A stretch of DNA of 37,922 nucleotides from an uncultured Steroidobacter sp. (GCA_946478975.1 CAMLEO010000029.1:1-37922), one strand, 5' to 3'; shown: positions 18,203 through 27,745, counted from the stretch's first letter. The notes: a model not told the origin generated them from the letters alone. Program-made: numbers and translations.

Positions 18203-19138
18203 ATGGTCGCTCCTTCCAGGCTCGTCGAGCCTTCGCCGGCACGGCAGCCGGACTTTGCCGCTCAGTTGCAGCGCTGGCAGGCCCGCGTCGAAAGCGAACT
18301 GTCTGCTCGCCTTCCTTCCGTAGACACGCAGCCCACGCGGCTGCACGAAGCGATTCGATACAGCGTGCTCGGCGGCGGCAAACGCGTGCGGCCGGCGCTC
18401 GTTTATGCCACCGGCGCGGCGCTCGGCATCGACGAATCCAACCTCGACGGCGCGGCCTGCGCGGTCGAGCTGATTCATGCGTACTCGCTGGTTCACGACG
18501 ATCTGCCGGCGATGGACGATGACGATCTGCGTCGTGGCCGGCCGACTTGTCACAAAGCGTTCGATGAAGCGACCGCGATTCTGGTCGGCGACTCGTTGCA
18601 AGTCCTGGCGTTCGAGCTGCTCGCGACCGGTTCTGGCTTGCCGGCCGACGCACGCATTCGTTTGCAGCTCGTGCAGCTGCTCGCCGAAGGCAGCGGCACC
18701 CGCGGAATGGCGGGCGGCCAGGCGCTCGACCTCGCCGCGATCGGCCGCAAGTTATCGCCGGCCGAAGTCGAAGAGATGCACGTTCGCAAGACCGGCGCTT
18801 TGATTCATACATGCGTGATGATGGCCGCCGCCTGCGCGCCGAATCTTTCCGAAACCATCACGCAGGCGCTGGATGAATACGCTCGTGCCATCGGCCTCGC
18901 CTTCCAGATTCAGGATGACCTGCTGGACGTTGAGGGCGACGTCAGCGTCATCGGCAAAGCAACCGGCGCGGACAGCGCACGAGACAAGCCGACGTATCCG
19001 TCGGTTGCAGGTATCGAAGCGTCCCGGCAGCGCATGCATGAATTGCACGCTCGCGCCCTCACCGCGCTGTCGACCCCGGGCCTGAAACCGGCCCCGCTGG
19101 CGTCGATGTCGGACTGGCTGGTGCTGCGAAAATACTGA
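18203..19138 (+). CDS. ispA: Farnesyl diphosphate synthase (geranyltranstransferase)
   Basis: IspA condenses dimethylallyl and geranyl diphosphate with isopentenyl diphosphate to give farnesyl diphosphate, precursor of quinones and undecaprenyl phosphate. The 311-residue protein has the first aspartate-rich motif DDLPAMDDDD (residues 99-108), GGGKRVRP upstream of it for diphosphate binding, and the second aspartate-rich motif QDDLLDVEGD near residue 240. Length and motif spacing fit bacterial short-chain prenyltransferases. It sits between xseB and dxs, which supports FPP synthase over octaprenyl or GGPP synthase. Confidence 0.95.
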   Translation: MVAPSRLVEPSPARQPDFAAQLQRWQARVESELSARLPSVDTQPTRLHEAIRYSVLGGGKRVRPALVYATGAALGIDESNLDGAACAVELIHAYSLVHDDLPAMDDDDLRRGRPTCHKAFDEATAILVGDSLQVLAFELLATGSGLPADARIRLQLVQLLAEGSGTRGMAGGQALDLAAIGRKLSPAEVEEMHVRKTGALIHTCVMMAAACAPNLSETITQALDEYARAIGLAFQIQDDLLDVEGDVSVIGKATGADSARDKPTYPSVAGIEASRQRMHELHARALTALSTPGLKPAPLASMSDWLVLRKY

Positions 19139-19255
19139 AAGCAAAGAAATCACCGAAACGAATCCGCCCGCGCCACAATTGATCCGTCGTTCGTCACCAG
19201 CCAGCCCACCCGCACCAGCTATCGCCCACCCGCTTTACTGTAGACTCTCCCGTTC

Positions 19256-21145
19256 ATGAATTCCGCCACGCCTCATCCGTTGCTGGCTGCCATCAAGTCA
19301 CCAGCCGACTTGCGTCAGCTCCCGCCCCAGGAGCTCACTCGAGTCACCGCGGAATTGCGTCAGTACCTGATCGACACGGTGAGTCAGATGGGCGGGCATT
19401 TCGCCGCCGGGCTGGGCACGGTCGAGCTCACAGTCGCGCTTCATTATGTCTTCGATACGCCGCACGACCGTCTGGTGTGGGACGTAGGGCACCAGGCTTA
19501 TCCGCACAAGGTGCTCACCGGTCGCGCCGATCAATTGCACACGATCAAGCAAAAGAATGGCCTCGCGCCGTTCCCGACTCGCAGCGAAAGTGAGTACGAC
19601 ACTTTCGGCGTCGGGCATTCCAGCACTTCGATCAGCGCGGCGCTCGGCATGGCGCTCGCGGCCGCGAGCAAACAAGAGCAGCGTCGAGTCGTCGCCGTGA
19701 TCGGCGATGGCGCGATGAGCGCCGGCATGGCGTTCGAAGCGCTGAATCATGCCGGCAGCCTGGACGTCGACATGCTGGTCATTCTCAACGACAACGATAT
19801 GTCGATCTCCGAGAACGTCGGCGCGTTCTCGAATTACTTCGCGCGCGTGCTGTCGGGCAAGTTGTATGCAACGTTGCGCGAGGGCGGCAAGAAAGTTTTG
19901 AAGCGCATGCCGACGGTGTGGGAGCTGGCGCGCCGCTCCGAAGAACACATGAAAGGCATGGTGCTGCCCGGCACGATTTTCGAAGAGATGGGCTTCAACT
20001 ACATTGGGCCCGTCGACGGTCATGACGTCAACGCGCTGGTCGCGACGCTGAAGAACGTGCGCGATCTGAAAGGTCCGCAGTTCCTGCATGTAATCACGCG
20101 CAAGGGCAAGGGCTACGCGCCTGCCGAAGCCGATCCGATCAAGTGGCACGGCCCGGGTCCGTTCGATCCCAAGAGCGGCGTGATCTTCAAAGAAAAAGTC
20201 ACCGGCCCGAGCTACTCACAAGTGTTCGGGCAATGGGTTTGTGACATGGCGGCGGCCGATCCGAAAGTGGTCGCGATCACGCCGGCAATGCGCGAAGGCT
20301 CGGGGCTGGTGGAATATTCCAAGCGCTTCCCGAAACGTTACTTCGATGTCGCGATCGCCGAACAGCACGCGGTGACTTTGGCGGCGGGCATGGCATGCGA
20401 AGGATTGCGGCCGGTGGTCGCGATCTACTCGACGTTCCTGCAGCGCGCGTACGATCAGCTGATCCACGACGTGGCGATCCAGAATTTGCCGGTGACGTTT
20501 GCGGTCGATCGCGCCGGCCTGGTCGGCGGCGACGGCGCGACTCACCAGGGCAGCTTCGATATTTCTTTCCTGCGCTGTATTCCGAACCTGATCGTGATGG
20601 CGCCGGCGGATGAAAACGAATGTCGCCAGATGCTGTACACGGCCGTGCAGTCGAATCTTCCCGCGGCGGTTCGTTACCCGCGTGGCCAGGGGCCGGGCGC
20701 AGTCATCGAAGCAAACATGCGGGCGCTGCCGATCGGCAAAGCCCAGGTGCGTCGTGAAGGCCGCAGCGGGCTTGCGATCATTGCGGTCGGCGCGATGGTC
20801 CCGCTGTGCGAGCGGCTCGCCGAGAAACTGGATGCGACGGTGGTGAACCTGCGCTTCATCAAACCACTCGATGAAGAGCTGATCGTGCGCATTGCCGCCA
20901 GCCATCGGGCGCTGATCACGGTGGAAGAAAACGTCGTCGCGGGCGGCGCAGGCTCGGCGATCACCGAATGCCTGACGGCCCACGGCCACATCCCGCCCAC
21001 CCTCAATCTGGGCATCCCGGACCGCTTCATCGAGCACGGCTCGCGCGAGGACTGCCTGGCAGCCGCCGGGCTGGATTACGCGTCGGTGGAAGCTGCAGTG
21101 ACGCGCTGGTGGCAGGGCGAAAAGCGCCTGGCCGTCGGCGGTTGA
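19256..21145 (+). CDS. dxs: 1-deoxy-D-xylulose-5-phosphate synthase
   Basis: Dxs condenses pyruvate and glyceraldehyde 3-phosphate in the first step of the MEP isoprenoid pathway, and its product also feeds thiamine and pyridoxal synthesis. The 629 residues match the family (about 620). Visible signatures are [16 protein letters not shown], the thiamine-diphosphate motif starting [18 protein letters not shown], and the transketolase pyrimidine-binding segment [15 protein letters not shown]. It follows ispA after 117 bases, a gap with no terminator or strong promoter that I can see, so co-transcription with xseB-ispA is likely. Confidence 0.98.
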   Translation: MNSATPHPLLAAIKSPADLRQLPPQELTRVTAELRQYLIDTVSQMGGHFAAGLGTVELTVALHYVFDTPHDRLVWDVGHQAYPHKVLTGRADQLHTIKQKNGLAPFPTRSESEYDTFGVGHSSTSISAALGMALAAASKQEQRRVVAVIGDGAMSAGMAFEALNHAGSLDVDMLVILNDNDMSISENVGAFSNYFARVLSGKLYATLREGGKKVLKRMPTVWELARRSEEHMKGMVLPGTIFEEMGFNYIGPVDGHDVNALVATLKNVRDLKGPQFLHVITRKGKGYAPAEADPIKWHGPGPFDPKSGVIFKEKVTGPSYSQVFGQWVCDMAAADPKVVAITPAMREGSGLVEYSKRFPKRYFDVAIAEQHAVTLAAGMACEGLRPVVAIYSTFLQRAYDQLIHDVAIQNLPVTFAVDRAGLVGGDGATHQGSFDISFLRCIPNLIVMAPADENECRQMLYTAVQSNLPAAVRYPRGQGPGAVIEANMRALPIGKAQVRREGRSGLAIIAVGAMVPLCERLAEKLDATVVNLRFIKPLDEELIVRIAASHRALITVEENVVAGGAGSAITECLTAHGHIPPTLNLGIPDRFIEHGSREDCLAAAGLDYASVEAAVTRWWQGEKRLAVGG

Positions 21146-21240
21146 CGGTTACTTTCAGGCATTTCAGTATTTCCCGGACGGGCGGACGGGTTCGGGAGGG
21201 CTTGTTTTATACTGCCCCCAACCCAGATAGTCCCCACCCC

Positions 21241-22074
21241 ATGTCGACTTTGCCCTCCAGCGTTCCCCCTGCCGCCCCCACGTCCATCGAGGACGTGCAG
21301 GCCCGCGCCGATTCGCGCCGCATTCCGATCAACAAGGTCGGCATCAAGGATGTCTATCACCCGGTGCGCGTGAAGGATCGCGCCAGCGTCGAGCAGCACA
21401 CGATCGCGAACTTCAATATGTACGTGGCCCTGCCCCACAACTTCAAGGGCACCCATATGTCGCGCTTCGCCGAAGTGCTGCACATGAATGAGCGCGAGAT
21501 TTCCGTCGAGACGTTTCGAGACATCCTGGCGGAGATGACCGAGAAGCTGAACGCGCAGTCCGGTCACATCGAAATGAGCTTTCCGTTCTTCGTAATGAAA
21601 AAGGCGCCGGTTTCGGGCGTCGAGAGCTTGATGAACTATCAAGCGTCGCTGATCGGCGAGCTGCACAACGGCAAGCCGGAGTTGTGGCTCAAGGTGGTCG
21701 TCGCTGCGACCAGCCTGTGCCCGTGCTCACGAGATATTTCCAAGTACGGCGCGCACAACCAGCGTTCGCACATCACCATCAAGGCGAAGGTCGATGGTCA
21801 TATGTGGCTCGAAGAGCTCATCGACATCGCCGAAGAAGAAGCCTCGTGCGAGGTCTACAGCATCTTGAAGCGCGCGGATGAGAAGTACGTGACTGAGCGC
21901 GCGTATGAGAATCCGAAGTTCGTCGAGGACATCGTGCGCGATGTGGCCGTTCGCATGAACAACGAAGAGCGCATCCGCGCGTACGTGGTCGAAGCCGAGA
22001 ACTTCGAGTCCATCCACAATCATTCGGCGTACGCGCTGATCGAAAAAGACAAAGACGAGGTCGTCGGGCTGTAA
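21241..22074 (+). CDS. folE2: GTP cyclohydrolase I, type IB (FolE2)
   Basis: FolE2 makes 7,8-dihydroneopterin triphosphate from GTP, the first step of tetrahydrofolate and some modified-base pathways. It is the metal-flexible alternative to zinc-dependent FolE. From the ATG at 21241 it has 277 residues, with the diagnostic [18 protein letters not shown] starting at Cys160 and the C-terminal NHSAYA segment. The open frame upstream to 20968 overlaps dxs and is not used. A TATACT at 21208-21213 could be a -10, but no -35 is obvious. I found no Zur-like box. The gene ends at a hairpin shared with the downstream kinase. Confidence 0.93.
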   Translation: MSTLPSSVPPAAPTSIEDVQARADSRRIPINKVGIKDVYHPVRVKDRASVEQHTIANFNMYVALPHNFKGTHMSRFAEVLHMNEREISVETFRDILAEMTEKLNAQSGHIEMSFPFFVMKKAPVSGVESLMNYQASLIGELHNGKPELWLKVVVAATSLCPCSRDISKYGAHNQRSHITIKAKVDGHMWLEELIDIAEEEASCEVYSILKRADEKYVTERAYENPKFVEDIVRDVAVRMNNEERIRAYVVEAENFESIHNHSAYALIEKDKDEVVGL

Positions 22075-22111
22075 GAAAAAACAGCCGGACGCCATGAAGA
22101 CGCCCGGCTGT
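22075..22111 (-). terminator. Intrinsic terminator of the cNMP-kinase gene (convergent with folE2)
   Basis: ACAGCCGG (22081-22088) pairs perfectly with CCGGCTGT (22104-22111). Read on the minus strand the stem is followed by a T-run (complement of 22076-22080), so it is a good Rho-independent terminator for the kinase. On the plus strand no T-run follows, so it would only weakly stop folE2 transcripts. Confidence 0.7.
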
Positions 22112-22138
22112 CGCATGCCCCCATGCCGTTAACCGTGA

Positions 22139-23452
22139 TTAGTTCGGACTCTGCAGGCGGCTGATCAGACTGCGCAGGAACACCTTGTTGAATCGCAGCT
22201 GACACGCCGCCGAGCTCTGCTCCAGCAGAGTCGAGCTCACCTTCATCAAAGTCACATTCGACAATGCCTTGATGGTTGCAAGCCGCTTGGCCCCGCGCAC
22301 GTAGCTCGTCTCGCCGAAGCAGTCGCCCGCATCCAGCTGGCCGACCGCGTTGCCATTCCTCATGACGCCGACGCTGCCGGAGACGATGACGTAGAAACGA
22401 TCGTCCATCTCGCCTTCCTTGACGATCTCCTCGCCCTGCTCGTAGTCCTGCCAGGTGCTCGCGCGCAGCACTTCGAGGATTTCCGATTGCGAGAAGTCGT
22501 GGAAGAACTTGAGCGTGCGCAGGATGGAAAACTGTTCCTGGCGATCGAGCTTCGAGGTGCCGTCGCGCAGCGCCTGGTGAACTCTCGTCAGGTCCGCCGC
22601 CAGCTCCAGGCCGTTGCGATAACGCTTGGCCGGATCCTTCTGCAACGCCTTGGCGACCGAATTCTCCAGCACTTCCGGAATGTCCGGCCGCAAGGAGTGA
22701 ATCGGCTGCGCGGTTGCATACACGATCTGGTGCAGCAGCTTGGAAAGATTGCCGCCGCGGAACGGGCGGAAACCGGTCAACATTTCATACAGGACGGCGC
22801 CGAGCGAATACAGGTCGGAGCGATTGGTGATCTCCAGCGACTGCACCTGCTCGGGCGACATATAAGAAGGGCTGCCGGCGATGCCTTCGATGCGCGAGAT
22901 CTCCGAGTCGGCGACCAGCGCGATGCCGAAGTCGATGATGCGCACGTCGTTCGCCTGCGTGAGCATGATGTTCGACGGCTTGATGTCGCGATGGATCACG
23001 CCGCGGCTGTGTGCGTAGTGCAGCGCCTTGGCGCACTTGTACATCACTTCGACGACGTCATCGACGGGCAGCAGGTTGTCCGGCTTGCAGTACGCCGACA
23101 GCGTACGCGCACCATGAACGTGTTCAGTGACGATGTAGTACTGACCGTTCTCTTCGCCGGCGTCGAAGATCGGCAGGATGTTCGGATGCTGGAGCATACC
23201 GACCATGTGCGCTTCGGACAGGAACATCTTGCGCGTGACGCGCGCGCGGTCCTCGTCGTGCGATTCCAGGTTGTAAACCTTGATCGCGACGTCGCGGCGG
23301 TAATAAGGATCGTGGGACAGATAGACGACGCCGGTGCTGCCGCGACCGACTTCTTTGACGATGACGTATTTCCCGATTTTCTCGGGAATGCGCTGCTCGC
23401 GTGTGGCGCCGCGCTGTGCCATCAGACCGCCCATCTCACTACTGGGGCTCAC
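22139..23452 (-). CDS. Ser/Thr protein kinase with C-terminal cyclic-nucleotide-binding domain
   Basis: This 437-residue soluble protein is a Hanks-type kinase (about 27-290) joined to a cNMP-binding domain (about 315-430). The kinase is intact: GRGSTG loop, Lys58 (VAIK), HRDIKPSN with Asp156, DFG at 174-176, SPSYMSPEQ and SDLYSLGAVLYEML. The C-terminal domain shows EEIVKEGEMDDRFYVIVSG and a phosphate-binding cassette beginning FGETSYV and ending KRLATIKA, with Arg390 as the likely phosphate contact. There is no membrane helix. The order is the reverse of eukaryotic PKG, which has cNMP domains first. The start is uncertain: GTG 23452, ATG 23434 or ATG 23422. Gating by a cyclic nucleotide is inferred. 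Confidence 0.9.
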   Translation of the reverse strand: MSPSSEMGGLMAQRGATREQRIPEKIGKYVIVKEVGRGSTGVVYLSHDPYYRRDVAIKVYNLESHDEDRARVTRKMFLSEAHMVGMLQHPNILPIFDAGEENGQYYIVTEHVHGARTLSAYCKPDNLLPVDDVVEVMYKCAKALHYAHSRGVIHRDIKPSNIMLTQANDVRIIDFGIALVADSEISRIEGIAGSPSYMSPEQVQSLEITNRSDLYSLGAVLYEMLTGFRPFRGGNLSKLLHQIVYATAQPIHSLRPDIPEVLENSVAKALQKDPAKRYRNGLELAADLTRVHQALRDGTSKLDRQEQFSILRTLKFFHDFSQSEILEVLRASTWQDYEQGEEIVKEGEMDDRFYVIVSGSVGVMRNGNAVGQLDAGDCFGETSYVRGAKRLATIKALSNVTLMKVSSTLLEQSSAACQLRFNKVFLRSLISRLQSPN

Positions 23453-23498
23453 TTGGTGCTCACGTAGCCGGAATATCGCCCGCTTCAGGCGAGCGAAA

Positions 23499-23999
23499 CT
23501 AGAGGATCATCCGCAGTCCGAGCAAGATCGCAGCCGCGAAAATGCCCGCGAGGATGTCATCAAGCATAATTCCCAGGCCGCCGCGCAGACTGTGATCAGC
23601 CTCCCGGATCGGCCAGGGCTTCCAGATATCCAGCACGCGGAACAGTGTGAACCCGGCCACGGTCCAGTAAATCAACTGTGCTCCGCCTCCGGCGGAATTC
23701 GCCGGCACGGTGAGCATGGTGAGCGCGAATCCAGTGATCTCGTCCCACACGATGCCGGGGTGATCGTGAACGTCCAGGCGCCGCGCACTCTCGCCGCAAA
23801 CGTATATTCCGAAAAGCGACGCACAGAGTGCAAAAACCAGATGCGCCACCAGGCCGAACTGCATCACAAACAGCACGATCGGAACTGCGATGAGCGTCCC
23901 GAACGTGCCGGGCGCCCATGGGCTCAGGCCGGCGCCGAAGCCGAACGCGATCAGATGCACCGGCTCGCGCATCAACTTTGGATCCGCGCTCCACTTCAT
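23499..23999 (-). CDS. pgpA: Phosphatidylglycerophosphatase A
   Basis: PgpA dephosphorylates phosphatidylglycerol phosphate in the inner membrane. The 166-residue protein has the family signatures GFGAGLSPWAPGTFGT near the N terminus, DVHDHPGIVWDEITGF in the middle and LRGGLGIMLDDILAGIFAA at the end, with several hydrophobic helices. The open frame begins at 24077 inside thiL, but the ATG at 23999, two bases after the thiL stop, fits the family. It closes the nusB-thiL-pgpA series, an order common in Gammaproteobacteria. Confidence 0.95.
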   Translation of the reverse strand: MKWSADPKLMREPVHLIAFGFGAGLSPWAPGTFGTLIAVPIVLFVMQFGLVAHLVFALCASLFGIYVCGESARRLDVHDHPGIVWDEITGFALTMLTVPANSAGGGAQLIYWTVAGFTLFRVLDIWKPWPIREADHSLRGGLGIMLDDILAGIFAAAILLGLRMIL

Positions 24000-24001
24000 G
24001 T

Positions 24002-24973
24002 TCAGTCGCCCTCGCTGGCGGCGAAGTGATCGTAGCCGCCGCGTTTGATCCTGAACGGCTGACCGTTGAGCAAACATTGCACGCCCGGCTCCGCAGTGAT
24101 GACGCCGATCTGCGTCACTCGCTGCTGTAACTGCAGCGTGGTGCGCAAGGCAGCGGCGCGTTCGGGCGGCAGCGTGAACAACAGTTCATAGTCGTCGCCG
24201 CCGGCAAGCGCGTATTGCCAGCAATCGTCGGCTTCAAACAGCTCTTGCATCGCAGGCGATTCAGGCAGCGCGTCGACGTTCAGCTGCGCGCCGCAGCCGC
24301 TTGCGGCACAAAGTTTCTTCAGGTCGGTGAGCAGGCCGTCGGAAACATCCATCGCGGCGTTGGCGAAGTTGCGCAGCTGTCGGCCCAACTCGATGCGAGG
24401 CCGTGGGCGTAAGAAACGATGCTTCAGGAATGAAGCCGCCTCTCCGCCCATCATCCGTCGCTGAATGACGGCGAGCCCGCCGGCGGCTTCACCGGGAATG
24501 CCTGAAACAAACAACAGGTCGCCCGGCTTTGCACCGGAGCGCGTCAACCAGCCGTCGCTCTCGACCCAGCCGGCGATTTGAACGGTGATGACCAACGGAC
24601 CGCGCACGGTGTCGCCGCCGACGAGCGCGACGTTGTAATCCTTGGCGAGCTCGAACAAGCCGCTGGCAAAGCCGCTCAACCATTGCTCGTTCGCGCGCGG
24701 CAACGACAGCGACAACGTCATCCACGCGGGCTCCGCTCCCATCGCGGCGAGATCGCTGAGATTCACGGCCAACGCGCGATAGCCGATGTCGGCGGCATCA
24801 GTGTCGACCGGGAAATGTACGCCTTCGACGATGGTATCCATCGCGACGACGAGCTTGCGGCCCGGCTGCGAGTCCAGCACCGCCGCATCGTCGCCAATGC
24901 CGAGCAATACATCGCCGCGCTCGGTCTTGCGAGCGAAGTAGCGAGCGATGATGTCGAACTCTCCCAGGCTCAT
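24002..24973 (-). CDS. thiL: Thiamine-monophosphate kinase
   Basis: ThiL phosphorylates thiamine monophosphate to thiamine diphosphate, the cofactor used by Dxs and others. The 323 residues match the family. Visible motifs of the PurM-like fold are GIGDDAAVLD, MDTIVEGVHFPVD, ALAVNLSDLAAMGAEP, GGDTVRGP, DVSDGLLTDL and AGGDDYELLF. It follows nusB by 21 bases and is followed by pgpA after two, so the three are probably one transcript. No good ribosome-binding site precedes the ATG, which suggests coupling to nusB. Confidence 0.97.
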   Translation of the reverse strand: MSLGEFDIIARYFARKTERGDVLLGIGDDAAVLDSQPGRKLVVAMDTIVEGVHFPVDTDAADIGYRALAVNLSDLAAMGAEPAWMTLSLSLPRANEQWLSGFASGLFELAKDYNVALVGGDTVRGPLVITVQIAGWVESDGWLTRSGAKPGDLLFVSGIPGEAAGGLAVIQRRMMGGEAASFLKHRFLRPRPRIELGRQLRNFANAAMDVSDGLLTDLKKLCAASGCGAQLNVDALPESPAMQELFEADDCWQYALAGGDDYELLFTLPPERAAALRTTLQLQQRVTQIGVITAEPGVQCLLNGQPFRIKRGGYDHFAASEGD

Positions 24974-24994
24974 GTGAGAGTGACCGTGGGGCTA

Positions 24995-25444
24995 TTACCG
25001 TTCGGCAGCGCGAATCTCTTTCGCCGCGCGATCGAGTACCGCATTGATGTACTTGTGCGCATCCGTCGCGCCGAAGCGCTTGCACAGATCGACCGCCTCG
25101 TTGATGACGACGCGATAGGGAATATCCAGACGCTCGCGCAGCTCGTACATGCCGATCATCAGGATCGCCGACTCGACCGGATCGAGCTGTTCGAGCGGAC
25201 GATCGATGAACGGCTTCAGCGCGCCAGTGATCGCCGCCTGTTGCTCGATGCACTGAGTGAGCAGCTCGGTGAAGTGCTCCTCATCGACGCCGGCCGACTC
25301 TTCGTCTTCGAGATACTGTTGTTTGATCTCGACCGCGGGCTGCTGGGTCAGCTGCCATTGATACAGGGCCTGCATCGCCAGCTTGCGCGCAATGGAACGA
25401 GCGCGTGAGCCACGCGCGGCTTTCTTGGGAGGCGAGTCGGTCAT
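24995..25444 (-). CDS. nusB: Transcription antitermination protein NusB
   Basis: NusB binds boxA RNA with S10 (NusE) and takes part in antitermination of rRNA operons. The 149-residue all-helical protein has the family start ARSIARKLAMQALYQWQL and the core RPLEQLDPVESAILMIGMYEL followed by IPYRVVINEAVDLCKRFG. The N terminus is strongly basic, as is usual. Its ATG overlaps the ribH stop by one base. The ribH-nusB pairing is conserved across Proteobacteria. Confidence 0.97.
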   Translation of the reverse strand: MTDSPPKKAARGSRARSIARKLAMQALYQWQLTQQPAVEIKQQYLEDEESAGVDEEHFTELLTQCIEQQAAITGALKPFIDRPLEQLDPVESAILMIGMYELRERLDIPYRVVINEAVDLCKRFGATDAHKYINAVLDRAAKEIRAAER

Positions 25445-25920
25445 CAGCTCTCGATCTTTCTCAACAGGTTCGCCAGCTCGAGTGCGGTAACAGCGGCGTC
25501 CGCGCCTTTGTTGCCGGCCTTGGTGCCGGCGCGCTCGATGGCTTGTTCGATGGTGTCGGTGGTCAGCACGCCGAAGGCAACGGGAACGCCGGTGTCATTC
25601 GCGACGCGAGCAAGTCCGCCCGCGCATTCACCCGCAACGTAATCGAAATGTGCCGTCGCGCCTTTGATCACCGCGCCCAGCGCGACGATGGCGTCATAGC
25701 GCTTGCTCAGCGCCAGCTTGCGAGCCACGACAGGCATGTCGAACGCACCCGGCACACGCACGATTTCGATCTGCTTGTCGCTCGCACCATGGCGGCGAAG
25801 CGTCTCGACCGCGCCTTTGACCAGCTGGTCGACGATGAATTCGTTGAAGCGCGCAGCCAGCACGGCAAAACGCAGCTCGCGACATTGCAGGTCGCCTTCG
25901 AGGGTCTTGATGGAATCCAT
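25444..25920 (-). CDS. ribH: 6,7-dimethyl-8-ribityllumazine synthase
   Basis: RibH condenses the RibB product 3,4-dihydroxybutanone 4-phosphate with the ribitylamino-pyrimidine to give lumazine, the penultimate riboflavin step, in a large oligomeric shell. The 158 residues match the family. Visible signatures are [16 protein letters not shown] at the substrate site, [11 protein letters not shown], and [17 protein letters not shown] with the catalytic histidine. It follows ribBA after a 116-base gap containing a hairpin and a -10-like hexamer, so it may have its own promoter. Confidence 0.97.
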   Translation of the reverse strand: MDSIKTLEGDLQCRELRFAVLAARFNEFIVDQLVKGAVETLRRHGASDKQIEIVRVPGAFDMPVVARKLALSKRYDAIVALGAVIKGATAHFDYVAGECAGGLARVANDTGVPVAFGVLTTDTIEQAIERAGTKAGNKGADAAVTALELANLLRKIES

Positions 25921-25961
25921 GGGGGTGAAAGAGTTGGCGCCGCTTCGGATCGGCGGCGCGC

Positions 25962-25997
25962 AGTATAACGGTGGCGTAACCTTTTCGGTTACACCAC
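25962..25997 (-). promoter_or_regulatory. Hairpin and -10-like element between ribBA and ribH
   Basis: GTGGCGTAACC (25971-25981) pairs with GGTTACACCAC (25987-25997) over a five-base loop with one mismatch. Just downstream on the minus strand is TATACT (complement of 25962-25967), a good -10 match about 45 bases before the ribH ATG. No convincing -35 is seen. No T-run follows the hairpin, so it is a weak terminator at best. An internal promoter or processing site is possible. Confidence 0.3.
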
Positions 25998-26036
25998 GAG
26001 ATTTTGCCAGTGAGGCCAGCGACTTAGGTCGGGCGG

Positions 26037-27146
26037 TCAGTTATCGACGTACTCGACCACTTCCAGGTCGAAGCCGGACAGGCCGAGCATCTGCTTCGGC
26101 GCCGACAGCACGCGCATCCGGCTGATGCCGAGATCGCGCAGAATCTGCGCCCCGATGCCATAGGTGCGCAGCACCTCGATGCCCACATGACGCGGGGTGC
26201 CGGCAACCTCTGGCCGGCTGATGGCCTGCACCTGCTCCATCAGGCTGCGCGGCGTCTCTTCGGGCCGCAGGATCACGATCACCCCGTGCCCCTCTTTCGC
26301 GATCCGCTCCATCGCCGAGCGCAACGGCCAGCCGAGCGCCGGCTCGTGAATGCCAACCACATCGCCAAGCGTGTTCTTCAAATGCACGCGCACCAGCGGC
26401 GGCTTGGCCTGCTGCTTCAGATCGCCCGAGACCAGCGCCAGATGCACGGTGCGATTGACGTGATCCTCGTAGCAAAACATCCGGAACTGGCCGACATCGG
26501 TCTGCACCAGCTGCTCGGCGATGCGCTCCACCGAACGTTCCTTTTCCAACCGGTAGCGAATCAGGTCGGCGATGGTGCCGATCTTGAGGTTGTGACGTTG
26601 CGCGAACTTCTCCAGATCCGGGCGACGCGCCATGGTGCCGTCGTCGTTCAAGATCTCCACGATCGCAGCCGCAGGCTCGACGCCGGCGAGACGCGCGAGA
26701 TCGCAACCGGCTTCGGTGTGGCCGGCGCGAGTGAGCACGCCGCCGGCTTGTGCCATCAGCGGAAAGATGTGTCCCGGCTGCCGCAGATCTTCCGGCTTGG
26801 CATCGCGCCGAACTGCCGACCGAATCGTCTGCGCGCGATCGTGAGCTGAAATGCCGGTCGTCACGCCCTCCGCCGCTTCGATCGAAACCGTGAAGTTGGT
26901 GCGGTGACTCTCGTTGGTGTCGCTGACCATCAGCGGCAGGCGCAATTGTTTGCAACGATCGCGCGTGAGCGTGAGACAGATCAGGCCACGCGCGTAGCGC
27001 GCCATGAAATTCACATCTTCGGCGCGCACGAACTCCGCGGCCATGATCAGATCGCCTTCGTTTTCGCGATCCTCATCGTCCATGATGATGACCATTTTGC
27101 CGGCGCGAATGTCCGCCAGAATCTCATCGATCGTATTCAGTTTCAT
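26037..27146 (-). CDS. ribBA: RibBA-type protein: active DHBP synthase with a degenerate GTP cyclohydrolase II half (RibBX)
   Basis: The N-terminal half (about 1-205) is 3,4-dihydroxy-2-butanone-4-phosphate synthase: [17 protein letters not shown], then [11 protein letters not shown] and [16 protein letters not shown] are intact. The C-terminal half (about 210-369) has the RibA fold, but the zinc/catalytic block HSECLTGD with RCDCG is replaced by [12 protein letters not shown], with no cysteines there. It therefore should not open GTP, matching the proteobacterial RibBX variant. A separate ribA must exist elsewhere. From the ATG at 27146 it has 369 residues; the frame is open to 27512, but that part is antisense-like sequence inside ribE. 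The ATG overlaps the ribE stop (ATGA). No FMN riboswitch precedes it. Confidence 0.93.
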   Translation of the reverse strand: MKLNTIDEILADIRAGKMVIIMDDEDRENEGDLIMAAEFVRAEDVNFMARYARGLICLTLTRDRCKQLRLPLMVSDTNESHRTNFTVSIEAAEGVTTGISAHDRAQTIRSAVRRDAKPEDLRQPGHIFPLMAQAGGVLTRAGHTEAGCDLARLAGVEPAAAIVEILNDDGTMARRPDLEKFAQRHNLKIGTIADLIRYRLEKERSVERIAEQLVQTDVGQFRMFCYEDHVNRTVHLALVSGDLKQQAKPPLVRVHLKNTLGDVVGIHEPALGWPLRSAMERIAKEGHGVIVILRPEETPRSLMEQVQAISRPEVAGTPRHVGIEVLRTYGIGAQILRDLGISRMRVLSAPKQMLGLSGFDLEVVEYVDN

Positions 27147-27736
27147 GCGGGAGCGTTCAGTCGTTCGAGATAACGCGCAATGATGTCCACTTCCAGGTTC
27201 ACGCGCGTGCCGGCGCGACAGGCATCCAGAGTGGTCACTTCGAGCGTGTGCGGAATCAGGTTGACGGAAAAGCGTGCGCCGTCGACGTCGTTCACCGTCA
27301 GGCTCACGCCGTCGATGCACACCGAACCTTTGCGTGCGATGTATCGGGCCAGCTGAGCGGGCACTTCGAACTGCACGCGAATGGAACGTGCATCGTTGGT
27401 GCGCTCGCTCACCTTCGCGACGCCATCGACGTGACCTGTCACGTAATGGCCGCCGAGCGGCTGCCCTGCGCACAGCGCTTTTTCCAGGTTCACGCGAGCG
27501 CCGACGCGCCATTCACCGAGCGTCGTGACATTCAGCGTTTCAATCGACGCGTCGGCGGCAAAGGCATCGCCTTCGATGCGCGTGACAGTCAGACAACAGC
27601 CGCTGCAACTGATGCTGTCGCCGATGGCGACGGAAGACAGATCGAGCCCCGGCGCGCCGATGAGCAATTCGACGTCGCCGCCGCGAGGCGTGACAGCGCG
27701 CACTTCGCCGATGGATTGAACGATTCCAGTAAACAT
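27143..27736 (-). CDS. ribE: Riboflavin synthase (alpha subunit)
   Basis: It dismutates two lumazine molecules into riboflavin and the pyrimidine precursor. The 197-residue protein has two tandem lumazine-binding barrels. The first starts MFTGIVQSIGEV and includes SCSGCCLTV and LGGHYVTGHVDG; the second includes GSVCIDGVSLTVNDV and IPHTLEVTTL. The duplicated pattern and start are diagnostic. It is slightly short compared with E. coli (213). It overlaps the ribBA start by four bases and follows ribD by nine. Confidence 0.97.
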   Translation of the reverse strand: MFTGIVQSIGEVRAVTPRGGDVELLIGAPGLDLSSVAIGDSISCSGCCLTVTRIEGDAFAADASIETLNVTTLGEWRVGARVNLEKALCAGQPLGGHYVTGHVDGVAKVSERTNDARSIRVQFEVPAQLARYIARKGSVCIDGVSLTVNDVDGARFSVNLIPHTLEVTTLDACRAGTRVNLEVDIIARYLERLNAPA

Positions 27737-27745
27737 AGTGAACTT

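Noticed and set aside
21146..21240. Zur box before folE2
   Set aside because: No AT-rich palindrome of the expected kind is present; only an isolated TATACT.
27147..27512. N-terminal extension of the ribBA frame
   Set aside because: This part overlaps ribE in another frame and is arginine-rich; the ATG at 27146 begins the conserved DHBP synthase sequence and overlaps the ribE stop as ATGA.
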